From Acidiferrobacteraceae bacterium (GTDB lineage: Bacteria; Pseudomonadota; Gammaproteobacteria; Acidiferrobacterales; Acidiferrobacteraceae): a stretch of 36,296 nucleotides of DNA. This document shows, piece after piece, positions 16,274 through 24,279 of the stretch. A model generated the notes under the pieces. That model worked only from the letters and a program-made list of their open reading frames with translations, had not been told where the DNA came from and did no database searches. The stretch is from the NCBI GenBank assembly GCA_027343725.1, contig DAHWKH010000148.1, positions 1-36,296 on the forward strand, in the 5' to 3' direction. Every line of letters starts with the position of its first letter. Position 1 is the first letter of the stretch. Both the position numbers and the translations under genes were made by a program.

Positions 16274-19200
16274 ATGGGGGATTGGTTGATCGCGCTTTCG
16301 CTGCGCAGCCGCGCGCTTGTGATCGGTCTCTTCGCGATCCTGACGGGCCTTGCCGTGCTCGCCTGGCGCAGCATGCCCATCAACGTCTTTCCCTCCTTCG
16401 CGACACCGCGGGTGGTGATCGGCACCACGCTGCCCGGCATGGCCCCGCGCGACATGGAAGCGCTCGTGACCTACCCGATCGAGACCGCGGTGAGTGGGAC
16501 CATGGGCGTGCGCGTCGTGCGCTCCAAGACGACGCTTGGGACCTCGCTTGTGACCGTGGTCTTTCACGGCGGCACCAATATCTATCACGATCGGCAGTTG
16601 ATCGCCGAGCGCCTGCAGGACCTGCAATCGCGACTCCCGGCGGGTGTCCGCGGACCGGAACTCTTCCCGCTCACGTCCGCCATCGGCTGGCTCGTGAAAT
16701 ATTCCCTCACGAGCTCGCTCTGGCCCGCGCAACACTTGCGCACGCTCGCCGACTGGGTCATCCGACCGCGGCTGCTGGCCGTCGGCGGCGTCGCCGACGT
16801 CGCCGATATCGGTGGGGCTGTTACGCAGTATCAGGTGGCACTCGACCCGACCGCCCTGCGCGCCTACCACGTGAGCCTGCACGACGTCGCGCGCGCCTTG
16901 CACGGCGCAAGCCGCGACCTCCCGGGCGGTGTCGTCAACACGCCGGCGCAAGAGCTGGCGGTCTCGGCCGCCGGGCGCCTCTATGCACGTAATGCCCGCG
17001 CGCGCCTGCGCCATACGGTCGTGGCGCTACGCGCGGGCCTGCCGATCACGTTGTCGCAGCTGGCGAAGATCCGGCGCTGGCACGCCATTCGCCTGGGTTC
17101 GGCAGCGCTCGGGTCAGAGCCGGCGGTCGTCGGGACCGTGTACAAGGCCTACGGCGCGGGCACCATGAGCACGACCGCGCGCGTGCTCAAGGCCTTGCGC
17201 TCGGTGCGCCGGGCCTTGCCGCCGGGCGTGCGTCTCGATACCCATATCTTTCGCCAGTCGACCTTCATCAAGGCCGCGATTCACAACTTGTGGACGGCAC
17301 TCTGGCAAGGGGCGCTCATCGTGATCCTGGTGCTCCTTGTGTTTCTCGCGAACTGGCGCGCCTCGCTCGCGACCTTTATCGCCCTGCCGGCGTCGTTCGC
17401 CCTGGGCGCCTTGATCCTCTATGCCTTTCATGCGGGCGTGAACGCGATGACCTTGGGAGGTCTGGCGGTCGCGATCGGCGAGGTCGTCGACAACGGCATC
17501 ATCACCGTCGAAAACATCGTCCGGCGCCTGCGCACGGCACCCCCCGATGGGGGCGGCACCGACACACTCATTCGCAGCGCCGTACGGGAAGTGCTCGATT
17601 CCATCGTGTATGCAACCCTGATCGTCATCCTGGTGTTTCTGCCGGTGTTTTTCCTGCAGGGCCTCGCGGGGCGCATCTTCACGCCGCTTGGCATCGCCTA
17701 TCTCGCCACCATGCTCGCCTCGCTCGTCGCGGCGGTGACCTTGTTGCCGGCGCTCTGTTCGCTGCTCTTTGGCCGCATCGATGTCGCGCGCGCAGCGGAC
17801 CGGCGCGAGACCGGACTCGTGCGCTTTCTGAAACGCCATTACCGGCGGCTCCTGGGATCCGTCCTGCCGCGATCGCGCGCCGTCTTTGCCGTCGCCCTCG
17901 TGGCCGTGATCGCCGCGGGCGTCGGGTTCGCGCATCTCGGGCGCTCGTTTTTGCCCGCGTTTCACGAGGGCGATTACATCCTGGTCATGACCACCTTGCC
18001 CGGGACCCCGTGGCGCGAATCGATGCGCCTGGGCGCGATCGTGCGCCACGACCTGTCGGCCTTTCCGCAGGTGGTCTCCATCGACCAGCGCGCCGGTGCC
18101 GGGACCCTCACGCCCGGGGCCAATACCCCCAATACCTCGGAATTCGATATCCGCATCCGGTTCCATCGCGGCTCCGCGTCGCCCCACCGGCTCCTGCGCG
18201 CCATCCGCGCGCGCTTGGCGACGATCCCCGGCGTCGCTTTCAATCTCGGCCAATTCATCGCCCACCGCATTGATGATGTGGAGTCGGGCGTGCCGGCGGA
18301 CGTCGCGGTTAAGATTTACGGTCCGAGCCTGCGCCGCCTGTATGGTCTCGGCCAGGCCGCGCAACACGCCATCGGGTCGATCCCGGGGATCGTCGATTTG
18401 CACCTCGAGCAGCAGATCCGCGTGCCACAGATCGTGATCACGCCGCACCGGCGGCGCGATGCCCGTTATGGCGTGCCCGTCGGGCGTCTCTTGCGCGACG
18501 CCAACTGGTATCTGAACGACGCGCCGCTCGGCCACGTCCTGCGCGGACCACGACGGATCGCCATCACCCTGCGCGCACAGCACAACGCCCGCCGTTCGGC
18601 CCGGGCGCTCGGGCGCCTGCCGATACGCGCCCCGGCGCTCGGGGCGCGCGCCTCGCTGCCGCTTTCGGAGCTCGCCTCGATCAGAACGCGCCCGGTGCCG
18701 TTTGCAATCCGCCGCGCCCACGGTCATCGCGTCTTGTTGCTCACTTTCGATGTCGCCGGGCGGCCCCTGTCGCGGGTCGTCCATGAGGTCAAGGCGCGCA
18801 TCGCGCGCGACGTCGCCCTGCCGCGCGCGTATTTCGTGCGCTACGGTGGGACGTTCCGGAGCCAGAGGCGCGCCAACACCACTTTGTGGCGCCTCGGTCT
18901 CCTGGCGCTCATCGTCTCCGGCCTTCTGCTCCAAAAGGCCTTCGGTTCGCTGCGCGATGCCCTGCTCGTGCTCGTCAACCTGCCACTCGCCCTAGTCGGT
19001 GGGGTGCTCGCGTTGATCGTGACCGGGGCGACCCTCAGCACCGCCGCCGTCATCGGGTTCATCGCGCTGTTCGGTATCACCGCACGCAACGGGATCATCC
19101 TGATCAGCCATTACAAGGACCTTGAGGCCGACGGCCGGCCCCTCGACGAGGTCGTGACCGAGGGTACGCTCAATCGCCTGGTGCCGATCCTCATGACCGC

Positions 19201-19387
19201 GATCACGCCCGCGCTCGGGCTCCTCCCGCTCCTGTGGGGGTCGCCGGTCGGTAAAGAGCTGGAGCGCCCGCTCGCCGAGGTGGTGCTCGGGGGCCTGATC
19301 ACCTCGACCCTCCTGAATCTCGTGGTGATCCCGAGCGCCTATCGTTTCTTACGGGCGGGTGCTTCGCGGTCGGGGAGGGGGCGATAA
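16274..19387 (+). CDS. Heavy-metal RND efflux pump (CusA/CzcA family)
   Basis: A 1037-residue inner-membrane proton/metal antiporter of usual length. TM1 begins at LVIGLFAILTGLAVLAWRSMPINVFPSF, here cited in parts. Six helices follow the first periplasmic domain (WQGALIVILVLLVFLANWR and on), with the second half repeating the plan to the final helix before FLRAGASR. The TM4 motif reads GGLAVAIGEVVDNGIITVEN. It contains one Asp (EVVDN) rather than the DFGxxxDGA of CzcA zinc/cobalt pumps, so it belongs to one of the less-studied HME groups. The metal is not predictable from this. Acidophiles face high Cu, Zn, Co and Ni. It is the last gene of the three-gene pump operon. Confidence 0.93.
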   Translation: MGDWLIALSLRSRALVIGLFAILTGLAVLAWRSMPINVFPSFATPRVVIGTTLPGMAPRDMEALVTYPIETAVSGTMGVRVVRSKTTLGTSLVTVVFHGGTNIYHDRQLIAERLQDLQSRLPAGVRGPELFPLTSAIGWLVKYSLTSSLWPAQHLRTLADWVIRPRLLAVGGVADVADIGGAVTQYQVALDPTALRAYHVSLHDVARALHGASRDLPGGVVNTPAQELAVSAAGRLYARNARARLRHTVVALRAGLPITLSQLAKIRRWHAIRLGSAALGSEPAVVGTVYKAYGAGTMSTTARVLKALRSVRRALPPGVRLDTHIFRQSTFIKAAIHNLWTALWQGALIVILVLLVFLANWRASLATFIALPASFALGALILYAFHAGVNAMTLGGLAVAIGEVVDNGIITVENIVRRLRTAPPDGGGTDTLIRSAVREVLDSIVYATLIVILVFLPVFFLQGLAGRIFTPLGIAYLATMLASLVAAVTLLPALCSLLFGRIDVARAADRRETGLVRFLKRHYRRLLGSVLPRSRAVFAVALVAVIAAGVGFAHLGRSFLPAFHEGDYILVMTTLPGTPWRESMRLGAIVRHDLSAFPQVVSIDQRAGAGTLTPGANTPNTSEFDIRIRFHRGSASPHRLLRAIRARLATIPGVAFNLGQFIAHRIDDVESGVPADVAVKIYGPSLRRLYGLGQAAQHAIGSIPGIVDLHLEQQIRVPQIVITPHRRRDARYGVPVGRLLRDANWYLNDAPLGHVLRGPRRIAITLRAQHNARRSARALGRLPIRAPALGARASLPLSELASIRTRPVPFAIRRAHGHRVLLLTFDVAGRPLSRVVHEVKARIARDVALPRAYFVRYGGTFRSQRRANTTLWRLGLLALIVSGLLLQKAFGSLRDALLVLVNLPLALVGGVLALIVTGATLSTAAVIGFIALFGITARNGIILISHYKDLEADGRPLDEVVTEGTLNRLVPILMTAITPALGLLPLLWGSPVGKELERPLAEVVLGGLITSTLLNLVVIPSAYRFLRAGASRSGRGR

Positions 19388-19421
19388 GAGGAGGGACCTT
19401 ACTGGCGCCCGGGGCTTGGGG

Positions 19422-19434
19422 TACACTGGGCTTA
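19422..19434 (+). promoter_or_regulatory. Candidate -10 box of a leaderless S49 peptidase mRNA
   Basis: TACACT (19422-19427) lies 6 bases before ATG 19434, and no Shine-Dalgarno sequence is present between them. A start site at the ATG would give a leaderless mRNA. No convincing -35 was seen. Confidence 0.3.
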
Positions 19435-20231
19435 TGACGCTCCTGTCCTGGCGGGCCCCGCGCGTACCGGTCGTGTCCTTGCGCGGCCTGATCGCGGCTA
19501 AGCCCTACGCCATCAATATCGCGGCCTATCGCGAGCCCATAGGGCGTGCCTTTACGCTCGCCAAGCGTGGCGCGAAGGCCGTGATCCTCGCGATCGAGAG
19601 CCCCGGCGGCTCGGCCGTGCAGTCGGACCTCGTGGCCTCCCTGATTCGCGAGCGGGCCGAGTATCACAAGGTGCGGGTGTTCGCCGCGATCGGCGACGTC
19701 GGTGCCTCCGGGGGCTACTGGATCGCATGCGCCGCCGATGAGATCCTGGCGCATCGCATGAGCATCGTGGGCTCGATCGGGGTCGTGGGCGGCGGGTTTG
19801 GCTTCGTGGATTTCATCGCCCGCCACGGCATCGAGCGGCGCGTGTACACAGCCGGCGAGCACAAGGTGCGCCTGGACCCGTTTCGTCCCGAGTCCCCGGA
19901 TGACCTGCTGTTCACCAAAGACCTCCTGAGCGATATGCACACGGAGTTCAAGGCCTGGGTGCGAGAGCGCCGCGGCGCGCGTTTGGGTCCCGAGGAGACG
20001 GTGTTCGATGGATCCTATCGGCTCGGGACCCAGGCCAAGGGCCTGGGTTTGATCGATCGCTTCGGGAGCGTTGATTCGCTCGTGCGCGAACTCGCCGGCG
20101 CCCGCGCCCGGCCCGTGATCCTCGAACCCAAGCGCCCGCGCGGTCTCCTCAAGCTCATGGGCCGCAGCGCCACCGAGGCCGCATGGGATATCGCCGAGGA
20201 ACGCCTGCTGTCCCCCGGTCTGCGACTCTAA
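19434..20231 (+). CDS. S49-family serine peptidase (SppA/SohB-like)
   Basis: A 265-residue protein with the S49 core. PGGSAVQSDLVASLI matches the first conserved helix, GDVGASGGYWIACAADEI carries the nucleophile Ser92, and RVYTAGEHKVRLDPFRP carries the probable general base Lys144. Unlike E. coli SppA and SohB it has no N-terminal membrane helix or signal peptide, so it is probably cytoplasmic or peripheral. Family members cut signal-peptide remnants and other short hydrophobic peptides. It starts 46 bp after the RND gene in the same direction; the C-terminus (about 230-265) is variable. Confidence 0.88.
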   Translation: MTLLSWRAPRVPVVSLRGLIAAKPYAINIAAYREPIGRAFTLAKRGAKAVILAIESPGGSAVQSDLVASLIRERAEYHKVRVFAAIGDVGASGGYWIACAADEILAHRMSIVGSIGVVGGGFGFVDFIARHGIERRVYTAGEHKVRLDPFRPESPDDLLFTKDLLSDMHTEFKAWVRERRGARLGPEETVFDGSYRLGTQAKGLGLIDRFGSVDSLVRELAGARARPVILEPKRPRGLLKLMGRSATEAAWDIAEERLLSPGLRL

Positions 20232-20364
20232 ACCCTCTCCTCCGAGACCCGATCTCCTCCTGGCGCGTTTCTTGAAAGGATCCCCTCGGGGTTCTCGTTC
20301 GGGAGGGTCCTCGCCGCAACGCGGGGACGAGGCCCCACCCCCATCCGGGTCTACCGTCAGGGGT

Positions 20365-20414
20365 ACTGCCGCAAAACGGCAGTCGGATCGCGCTTCTCCT
20401 GCCGTTATACGGCA
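20365..20414 (+). promoter_or_regulatory. Two palindromes upstream of the pilin promoter
   Basis: ACTGCCG-N5-CGGCAGT (20365-20383) and TGCCGT-N3-ACGGCA (20400-20414) share the half-site TGCCG/CGGCA. Their centres are about 33 bp apart, close to three helical turns. A further TGCCG half-site is at 20430. They lie about 160-210 bp upstream of a sigma-54 promoter, a usual distance for an activator such as PilR. The rest of the 20232-20570 gap holds nothing recognised. Confidence 0.5.
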
Positions 20415-20570
20415 ACTGCCCCCGGTGAGTTGCCGTTCCGCGTCACCTGGTTTGCGGGTCGAATCACCCCATGCGCCCCACCGCTCGTCGGGCAAAATCG
20501 ACCGCTTTGAGGGCGCGTCTTCGAGATATGAAGGACTTAACGCTGGATCTGCCCCGGCGGCCTCGGCCTT

Positions 20571-20586
20571 TGGCATAAAGCCTGCA
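20571..20586 (+). promoter_or_regulatory. Sigma-54 promoter of the pilin gene
   Basis: TGGCATAAAGCCTGCA matches the -24/-12 pattern TGGCAC-N5-TTGC with GG and GC exactly 10 bases apart and one mismatch in each half. It is 64 bases upstream of the pilin ATG. Type IV pilin genes are classically sigma-54 dependent under PilR. Confidence 0.7.
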
Positions 20587-20602
20587 AGTGAACCATACCC
20601 AC

Positions 20603-20621
20603 ACCGTCCATCGTGGACGGT
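20603..20621 (+). other. Hairpin in the pilin 5' untranslated region
   Basis: A perfect 8-bp stem ACCGTCCA/TGGACGGT with the loop TCG lies some 7 bases after the expected start site of the sigma-54 promoter and before the GAGGAG ribosome binding site. A 5'-terminal stem of this kind commonly stabilises abundant mRNAs. Confidence 0.55.
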
Positions 20622-20650
20622 GCCCTAGTGAGAACGAGGAGCGTATGGCC

Positions 20651-21340
20651 ATGAGAACAAAGAACCCGGTACGGGCCGGCATCCAAGCCGGCTTTACCCT
20701 CATCGAATTGATGGTCGTGATCGCGATCATCGGGATCCTGGCGGCCATCGCCATTCCGCAGTATGAGAAGTACATCGTGACGACCAAGGCCCAGGACGTC
20801 GCGCAGAACTTCCATTCGGCGATTACCGCTGCAACCAGTGCCGTCTCGGCGTCCCAGGCCGGCCAGAACACCCTGCTGGCCATGCAGGTCACGCAGGGTA
20901 CCGCAGTGACGACTCCGCCCAAACCGGGCACAGGCACCCCTGTGTTGAGCTATACGGCGAGCGATCCGGCGGCAAGCGGGACGACGGCCGCTAAAATCCC
21001 GAATTTCGCCTTCAACGGGAAAGTCGGCACCAGTTGGACCACACCGACTGTTTGCGGTGCTATCGATATAAACGGCGCCGCGACGCCCACCGGCTACTCG
21101 ACGCCGGGCGCCTGGGTTCCGGCCGGTCTCAGTCAGCCGATCTTCATCTCCGTGGGTGTGGGCACGACCTGCACGGCCAGCAAGACGCTGGGTGCCGACA
21201 TCGTCAACGCGATCGTGGGTGACGGTTCGGTCTCGGCCACGGCGCAGACCGACTCCGCCGGTAACACCACGACGGCCTGTACCACGACAGCGGCGGTTTG
21301 TGAGGCGGACGTCGGCCCGAACGGGACCGTCACGCCGTAA
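20651..21340 (+). CDS. pilA: Type IV pilin major-subunit-like protein
   Basis: A 229-residue prepilin. The leader MRTKNPVRAGIQAG is followed by the class IVa cut site G/FTLIELMVVIAIIGILAAIA, with Glu at mature position 5, and the long hydrophobic N-terminal helix. The rest is Thr/Ala/Gly-rich with four cysteines (VCGAID, TTCTAS, TACTTT, AVCEAD), which may form disulfides, including the C-terminal D-loop. PilD cleaves the leader and the subunit assembles into pili for twitching, attachment to mineral surfaces or DNA uptake. ATG 20651 is 9 bases from GAGGAG; ATG 20645 is an alternative. The gene stands alone, with its own sigma-54 promoter and terminator, as expected of a highly expressed major pilin. 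Confidence 0.92.
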   Translation: MRTKNPVRAGIQAGFTLIELMVVIAIIGILAAIAIPQYEKYIVTTKAQDVAQNFHSAITAATSAVSASQAGQNTLLAMQVTQGTAVTTPPKPGTGTPVLSYTASDPAASGTTAAKIPNFAFNGKVGTSWTTPTVCGAIDINGAATPTGYSTPGAWVPAGLSQPIFISVGVGTTCTASKTLGADIVNAIVGDGSVSATAQTDSAGNTTTACTTTAAVCEADVGPNGTVTP

Positions 21341-21374
21341 TAATAATATTCACGTCTTCAAAGAGGTGCGATCT

Positions 21375-21406
21375 GAGGGCGCAGCGATGCGCCCTCTTTT
21401 TTCTTT
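21375..21406 (+). terminator. Intrinsic terminator of the pilin gene
   Basis: The 9-bp stem GAGGGCGCA/TGCGCCCTC with a GCGA tetraloop is followed by six T, C and four T. It ends 66 bases after the pilin stop and is the clearest terminator in the window. Confidence 0.92.
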
Positions 21407-21423
21407 TGAGCTCGTCGTTCCCG

Positions 21424-22107
21424 TCATGGTTTTGCAGCGTCGGCCTTGAGCACCGTTTTCACAAATCCATGCTTGCCAAGATCAGCCAACAACCATTCGG
21501 CACAGGCCTTAATCTGCAGGACCTTTTCGCGTTCCTCCGCGTTAGTATCCGCGTGTGACAGCGCCCGTAGTTTGTGTTCGCATGCATCCGCAATTTGGTC
21601 GGCCGGGAAGCCGAACATCGCAAGCTCCGCGGCAGCGCAAAGGCCATAGTCTGCCTCCAGGATCTCACCTATACGCATGTAGGCTTTGTAAAGTGCATTT
21701 ACGACCGACATGTAGAGTTCGAAGACTGCGACGAACCGGCTTCGGGCACCGGTACTGTATCCACTGCGTGAATACTGCATTAGCCAGGAATACGCTACAG
21801 TCACTGTAAGGACATCCATTGCAGAGAGGCGGGCATGAAGCACTGCCGCGTGGGTGCGATACATTAAACTCAGGTCATCTGTGATTGGCGGCGGCGATCC
21901 CGATTGGATAAAGTTCTGTGCCGATATCACCGAACCGGCAATGCGATTGACGCCCACCAGGAGTTCAGTGCGGATGGCAGCAAGGGCTCGGCCTGCACGT
22001 CGCTCTTCTTCTCTTTGGGCACGACGCTCTGTGGCAAACCATGTTATGGCGCCGCCCACTCCAGTTCCAACGAATGAACTCACACACGTCTGCAACCAGC
22101 TGCTCAT
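21424..22107 (-). CDS. Membrane-anchored protein of unknown function
   Basis: A 227-residue protein, not recognised. The N-terminus has one probable membrane helix (about 7-25, VSSFVGTGVGGAITWFA) followed by a charged segment (ERRAQREEERRAGRA). The remainder is mostly helical, with Cys in the second half (GLCAAAEL, ADACEHKL, IKACAEWL). Base composition and codon use look less GC-biased than the neighbours, in keeping with horizontal acquisition next to the intron remnant. It converges on the pilin terminator. No ribosome binding site of note precedes ATG 22107. It may belong to the group of anchored accessory proteins seen in genomic islands, but no function is claimed. Confidence 0.6.
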   Translation of the reverse strand: MSSWLQTCVSSFVGTGVGGAITWFATERRAQREEERRAGRALAAIRTELLVGVNRIAGSVISAQNFIQSGSPPPITDDLSLMYRTHAAVLHARLSAMDVLTVTVAYSWLMQYSRSGYSTGARSRFVAVFELYMSVVNALYKAYMRIGEILEADYGLCAAAELAMFGFPADQIADACEHKLRALSHADTNAEEREKVLQIKACAEWLLADLGKHGFVKTVLKADAAKP

Positions 22108-22545
22108 TTCACGCCGTCCGAATCGTTATCATGTATCGGCCTGTGTAGCCCCAAGCCACGTGGCTTAAACCTTCTGTATGTTCCCCTACGTTGTATTGCA
22201 AGGGAGTGCCGGCCTTCGGGTTCAGGATCGGTTTGCGTAAATATATCCGGCCCCTAATGGGTTCGTTGACACCGGCCCTGATGACATTCGCGCACGGGCT
22301 TTACTCTACGGGGCGTGTGGTGGTCACGGCTTCACCCCCGTTGGTTGCGTTCACAGGATAGGGGTAGGATGCCTCATACCGGTGATGTGCCTCCTGACCG
22401 CAAGATGGCTCTCGTGAACGATCTCGTGTGGTGTCGAGCGCGCTCATAGGTGTTGCTGTGCTTATGGGTGGCCGCCGAAACACTTTGCCAAGCGGGGTCT
22501 GGTCGCGTTGGCGGACATCCACCAGCGGCTCCAGGGTACTTGCTT
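22108..22545. other. Lower-GC intergenic stretch without a confident gene
   Basis: This holds a perfect 14-bp palindrome AAGCCACGTGGCTT (22153-22166) and no supported gene. The plus-strand frame just before 22546 reads KHFAKRGLVALADIHQRLQ, which may be the decayed tail of a mobile-element protein. Confidence 0.4.
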
Positions 22546-22619
22546 GAACCGCCGGATGCGGAACTGCACGTCCAATGGTGTGAGAGGGCTGAGGGGGGTG
22601 ACCCCTCACCCTACTCGAT
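22546..22619 (+). mobile_element. Remnant of a group II intron 3' end (domains V-VI)
   Basis: The segment GAACCGCCGGATGCG, then GTGGTG-like ATGGTGTGAGAGGG, resembles the domain V region of bacterial group II introns. It is followed by a GC hairpin (TGAGGGG/CCCCTCA within GGG/CCC, 22586-22611) in the place of domain VI, and by CTACTCGAT, a usual intron 3' terminus. The domain V stem carries two C-A mismatches (CC opposite AA at 22574-22575), so it is decayed. No reverse transcriptase gene is present in the window. The identification is from recalled consensus sequences. Confidence 0.5.
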
Positions 22620-22725
22620 TGGAGCTTGTGTGTGGCGGGTGGGCCGGGGATTCGGCCCCTCTGGGTTTCGTCGGCGACGCGTGTGCCGTACCATCGCAGT
22701 CTAGTGATGGCGAGGGTATCGGGAC

Positions 22726-24099
22726 ATGGGATCCCACAAGGACATCGATAAGGCGGTCGGCAATCTCATGCGCTGGGCGGATCGCCCGGAGTGGGCCGAT
22801 GCGCGCGCCCGGGTGTTCGCGGCTCACATCGAGACGACGAGCCGTTTTTTGGGCATCCCCGAGGCGGAGTGGCTCCAGGAGCTCTCGGCGCTCGGCTACA
22901 GCGGCATGGTGTTCGGGATCGCGTTCGAGGATTTCGCGAGCCGCGACCTGGAAGGCGGGCGCAATCTCATCGAGGATTATCTGAAGCGCCGCGGCTGGCA
23001 TGAAGGGGTGTTCGGGCGGCGCTATCTGCAGGCGCTGCGCGTCTCCGCGCTCTCGCTCTACGAGGTCGTGGCGGTGACCCCCGGGAAGCACTGCGATATC
23101 CGCGACCTCATGCGCGGCGGGGACCCTATCCGCGTGTACGAGAACCAGGGCACGCGCCATCTCGTGCGCTGGGATCATCTTGCCGCGCGCGTGCTCGAGG
23201 TCAACGGGACCCTGGGGTTTTCCGGCGGGATGCTCGCGTTCCCGGCCGACGCCGCCCAGGTCCTTTTGCGGGTCGTGAGCCAGACCCGGCAGGAGGTGCG
23301 GCGCACGTTGAAGCGCCGAAAGGGGCCTTCGTCCGCCCTGCCCGCGGAGGCCCTCGATGCGGTGTTGCTGAAGGAGGCCTGCCCGGCGTTCACCCAGACC
23401 TGGGTCGTGCACACCTGGGAGCGCTTGCACGCGCCCCTTCCCACGATCGTCAATCGCGACGGCGAGGCGATGGTCCTCACCGAGACCCGGTTTCCGGTCG
23501 ATGAGGCCCAGCGAGAGGCGGCATTTGCCCGCTTGGACGCCGCTCCTCAGTGGGAGCGGGAACCGGACGGACCGTTCGTGTGGGCGTGGTTTCCCGAGGA
23601 GGGGGAGGTGCAGGCGTCGTCGCGGGACGCTGCGCGCAACCTCTGCGGGATGCTGGAATGGAAATCCAAGGCCTTGCTTTTGGTGAGCAACTCGCGCGAG
23701 CGCGCCGAACGCGGCACGCAGGCGCTTTCCGAACTCTTGCAGGGGCTTGTGGGCACACCGCTTACGACGCTGCGCACGCCCGAGCAGGTGATGGCCGATG
23801 CCGGGGATCGGAGGCCCGAGGCGGCCTCGCCTCTTCCGGCTCTCGACCCGCAAGTGGAGGCGGATCTCGTGCGCGAGACCTTGGATCGGCACTATCGCCA
23901 ATGCCTGCGCGAACCCATTCCGGCGCTCGGCGGCAGGACCCCGAGGCAGTGCATGCGCAGTCAGAGCGGGCGGCTCAAGATCGTCGCGTGGTTGAAGGAC
24001 CTCGAGAACCACGAAGGGCGCAAAGCCGCCCAGACGGGGGGCATCCCCTACGATTTTTCCTGGATGTGGGAGACCTTGAAGGTCGAGGACCTGCGCTAG
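22726..24099 (+). CDS. Conserved hypothetical protein, 457 aa
   Basis: Function not recognised. It is cytoplasmic in character, without signal or membrane helices. The N-terminal part (1-95) is helical. A central beta-rich section contains YEVVAVTPGKHCDIRDLMRG and HLVRWDHLAARVLEVNGTLG. The C-terminal 80 residues read HYRQCLREPIPALGGRTPRQ, then YDFSWMWETLKVEDL; the PxPALGGRTP motif recalls the antitoxin-type DUF2384/MbcA-ParS region and similar tails in SEC-C-related proteins. No partner gene with toxin character is adjacent. Codon use matches the GC-rich host. The ATG at 22726 has only a weak ribosome binding site. Confidence 0.8.
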   Translation: MGSHKDIDKAVGNLMRWADRPEWADARARVFAAHIETTSRFLGIPEAEWLQELSALGYSGMVFGIAFEDFASRDLEGGRNLIEDYLKRRGWHEGVFGRRYLQALRVSALSLYEVVAVTPGKHCDIRDLMRGGDPIRVYENQGTRHLVRWDHLAARVLEVNGTLGFSGGMLAFPADAAQVLLRVVSQTRQEVRRTLKRRKGPSSALPAEALDAVLLKEACPAFTQTWVVHTWERLHAPLPTIVNRDGEAMVLTETRFPVDEAQREAAFARLDAAPQWEREPDGPFVWAWFPEEGEVQASSRDAARNLCGMLEWKSKALLLVSNSRERAERGTQALSELLQGLVGTPLTTLRTPEQVMADAGDRRPEAASPLPALDPQVEADLVRETLDRHYRQCLREPIPALGGRTPRQCMRSQSGRLKIVAWLKDLENHEGRKAAQTGGIPYDFSWMWETLKVEDLR

Positions 24100-24279
24100 T
24101 AAGCCCCATCCGACTCACGTCCCCGCATCCCGCCCGTGGGGCTCGCCCTCCCCTCGGTTTCCGGCCGGATCCGCCCATCCGCGCGATCGGCTAGGCTCCC
24201 CATCGCCCCGAGGCCCGACACGGGCCGGGGTGGGATTCCGGGCGGGCGCCCGGGGCGTGTGATGGTGGGGGAGCGGGCT

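Noticed and set aside
17114..18934. 606-codon minus-strand open frame opposite the RND pump
   Set aside because: Low-complexity, Arg/Gly/Asp-rich translation with no family; the opposite frame is a full-length RND protein.
22301..22609. 102-codon minus-strand frame over the intron remnant
   Set aside because: No family; the region is better explained as intron-like RNA sequence on the plus strand.
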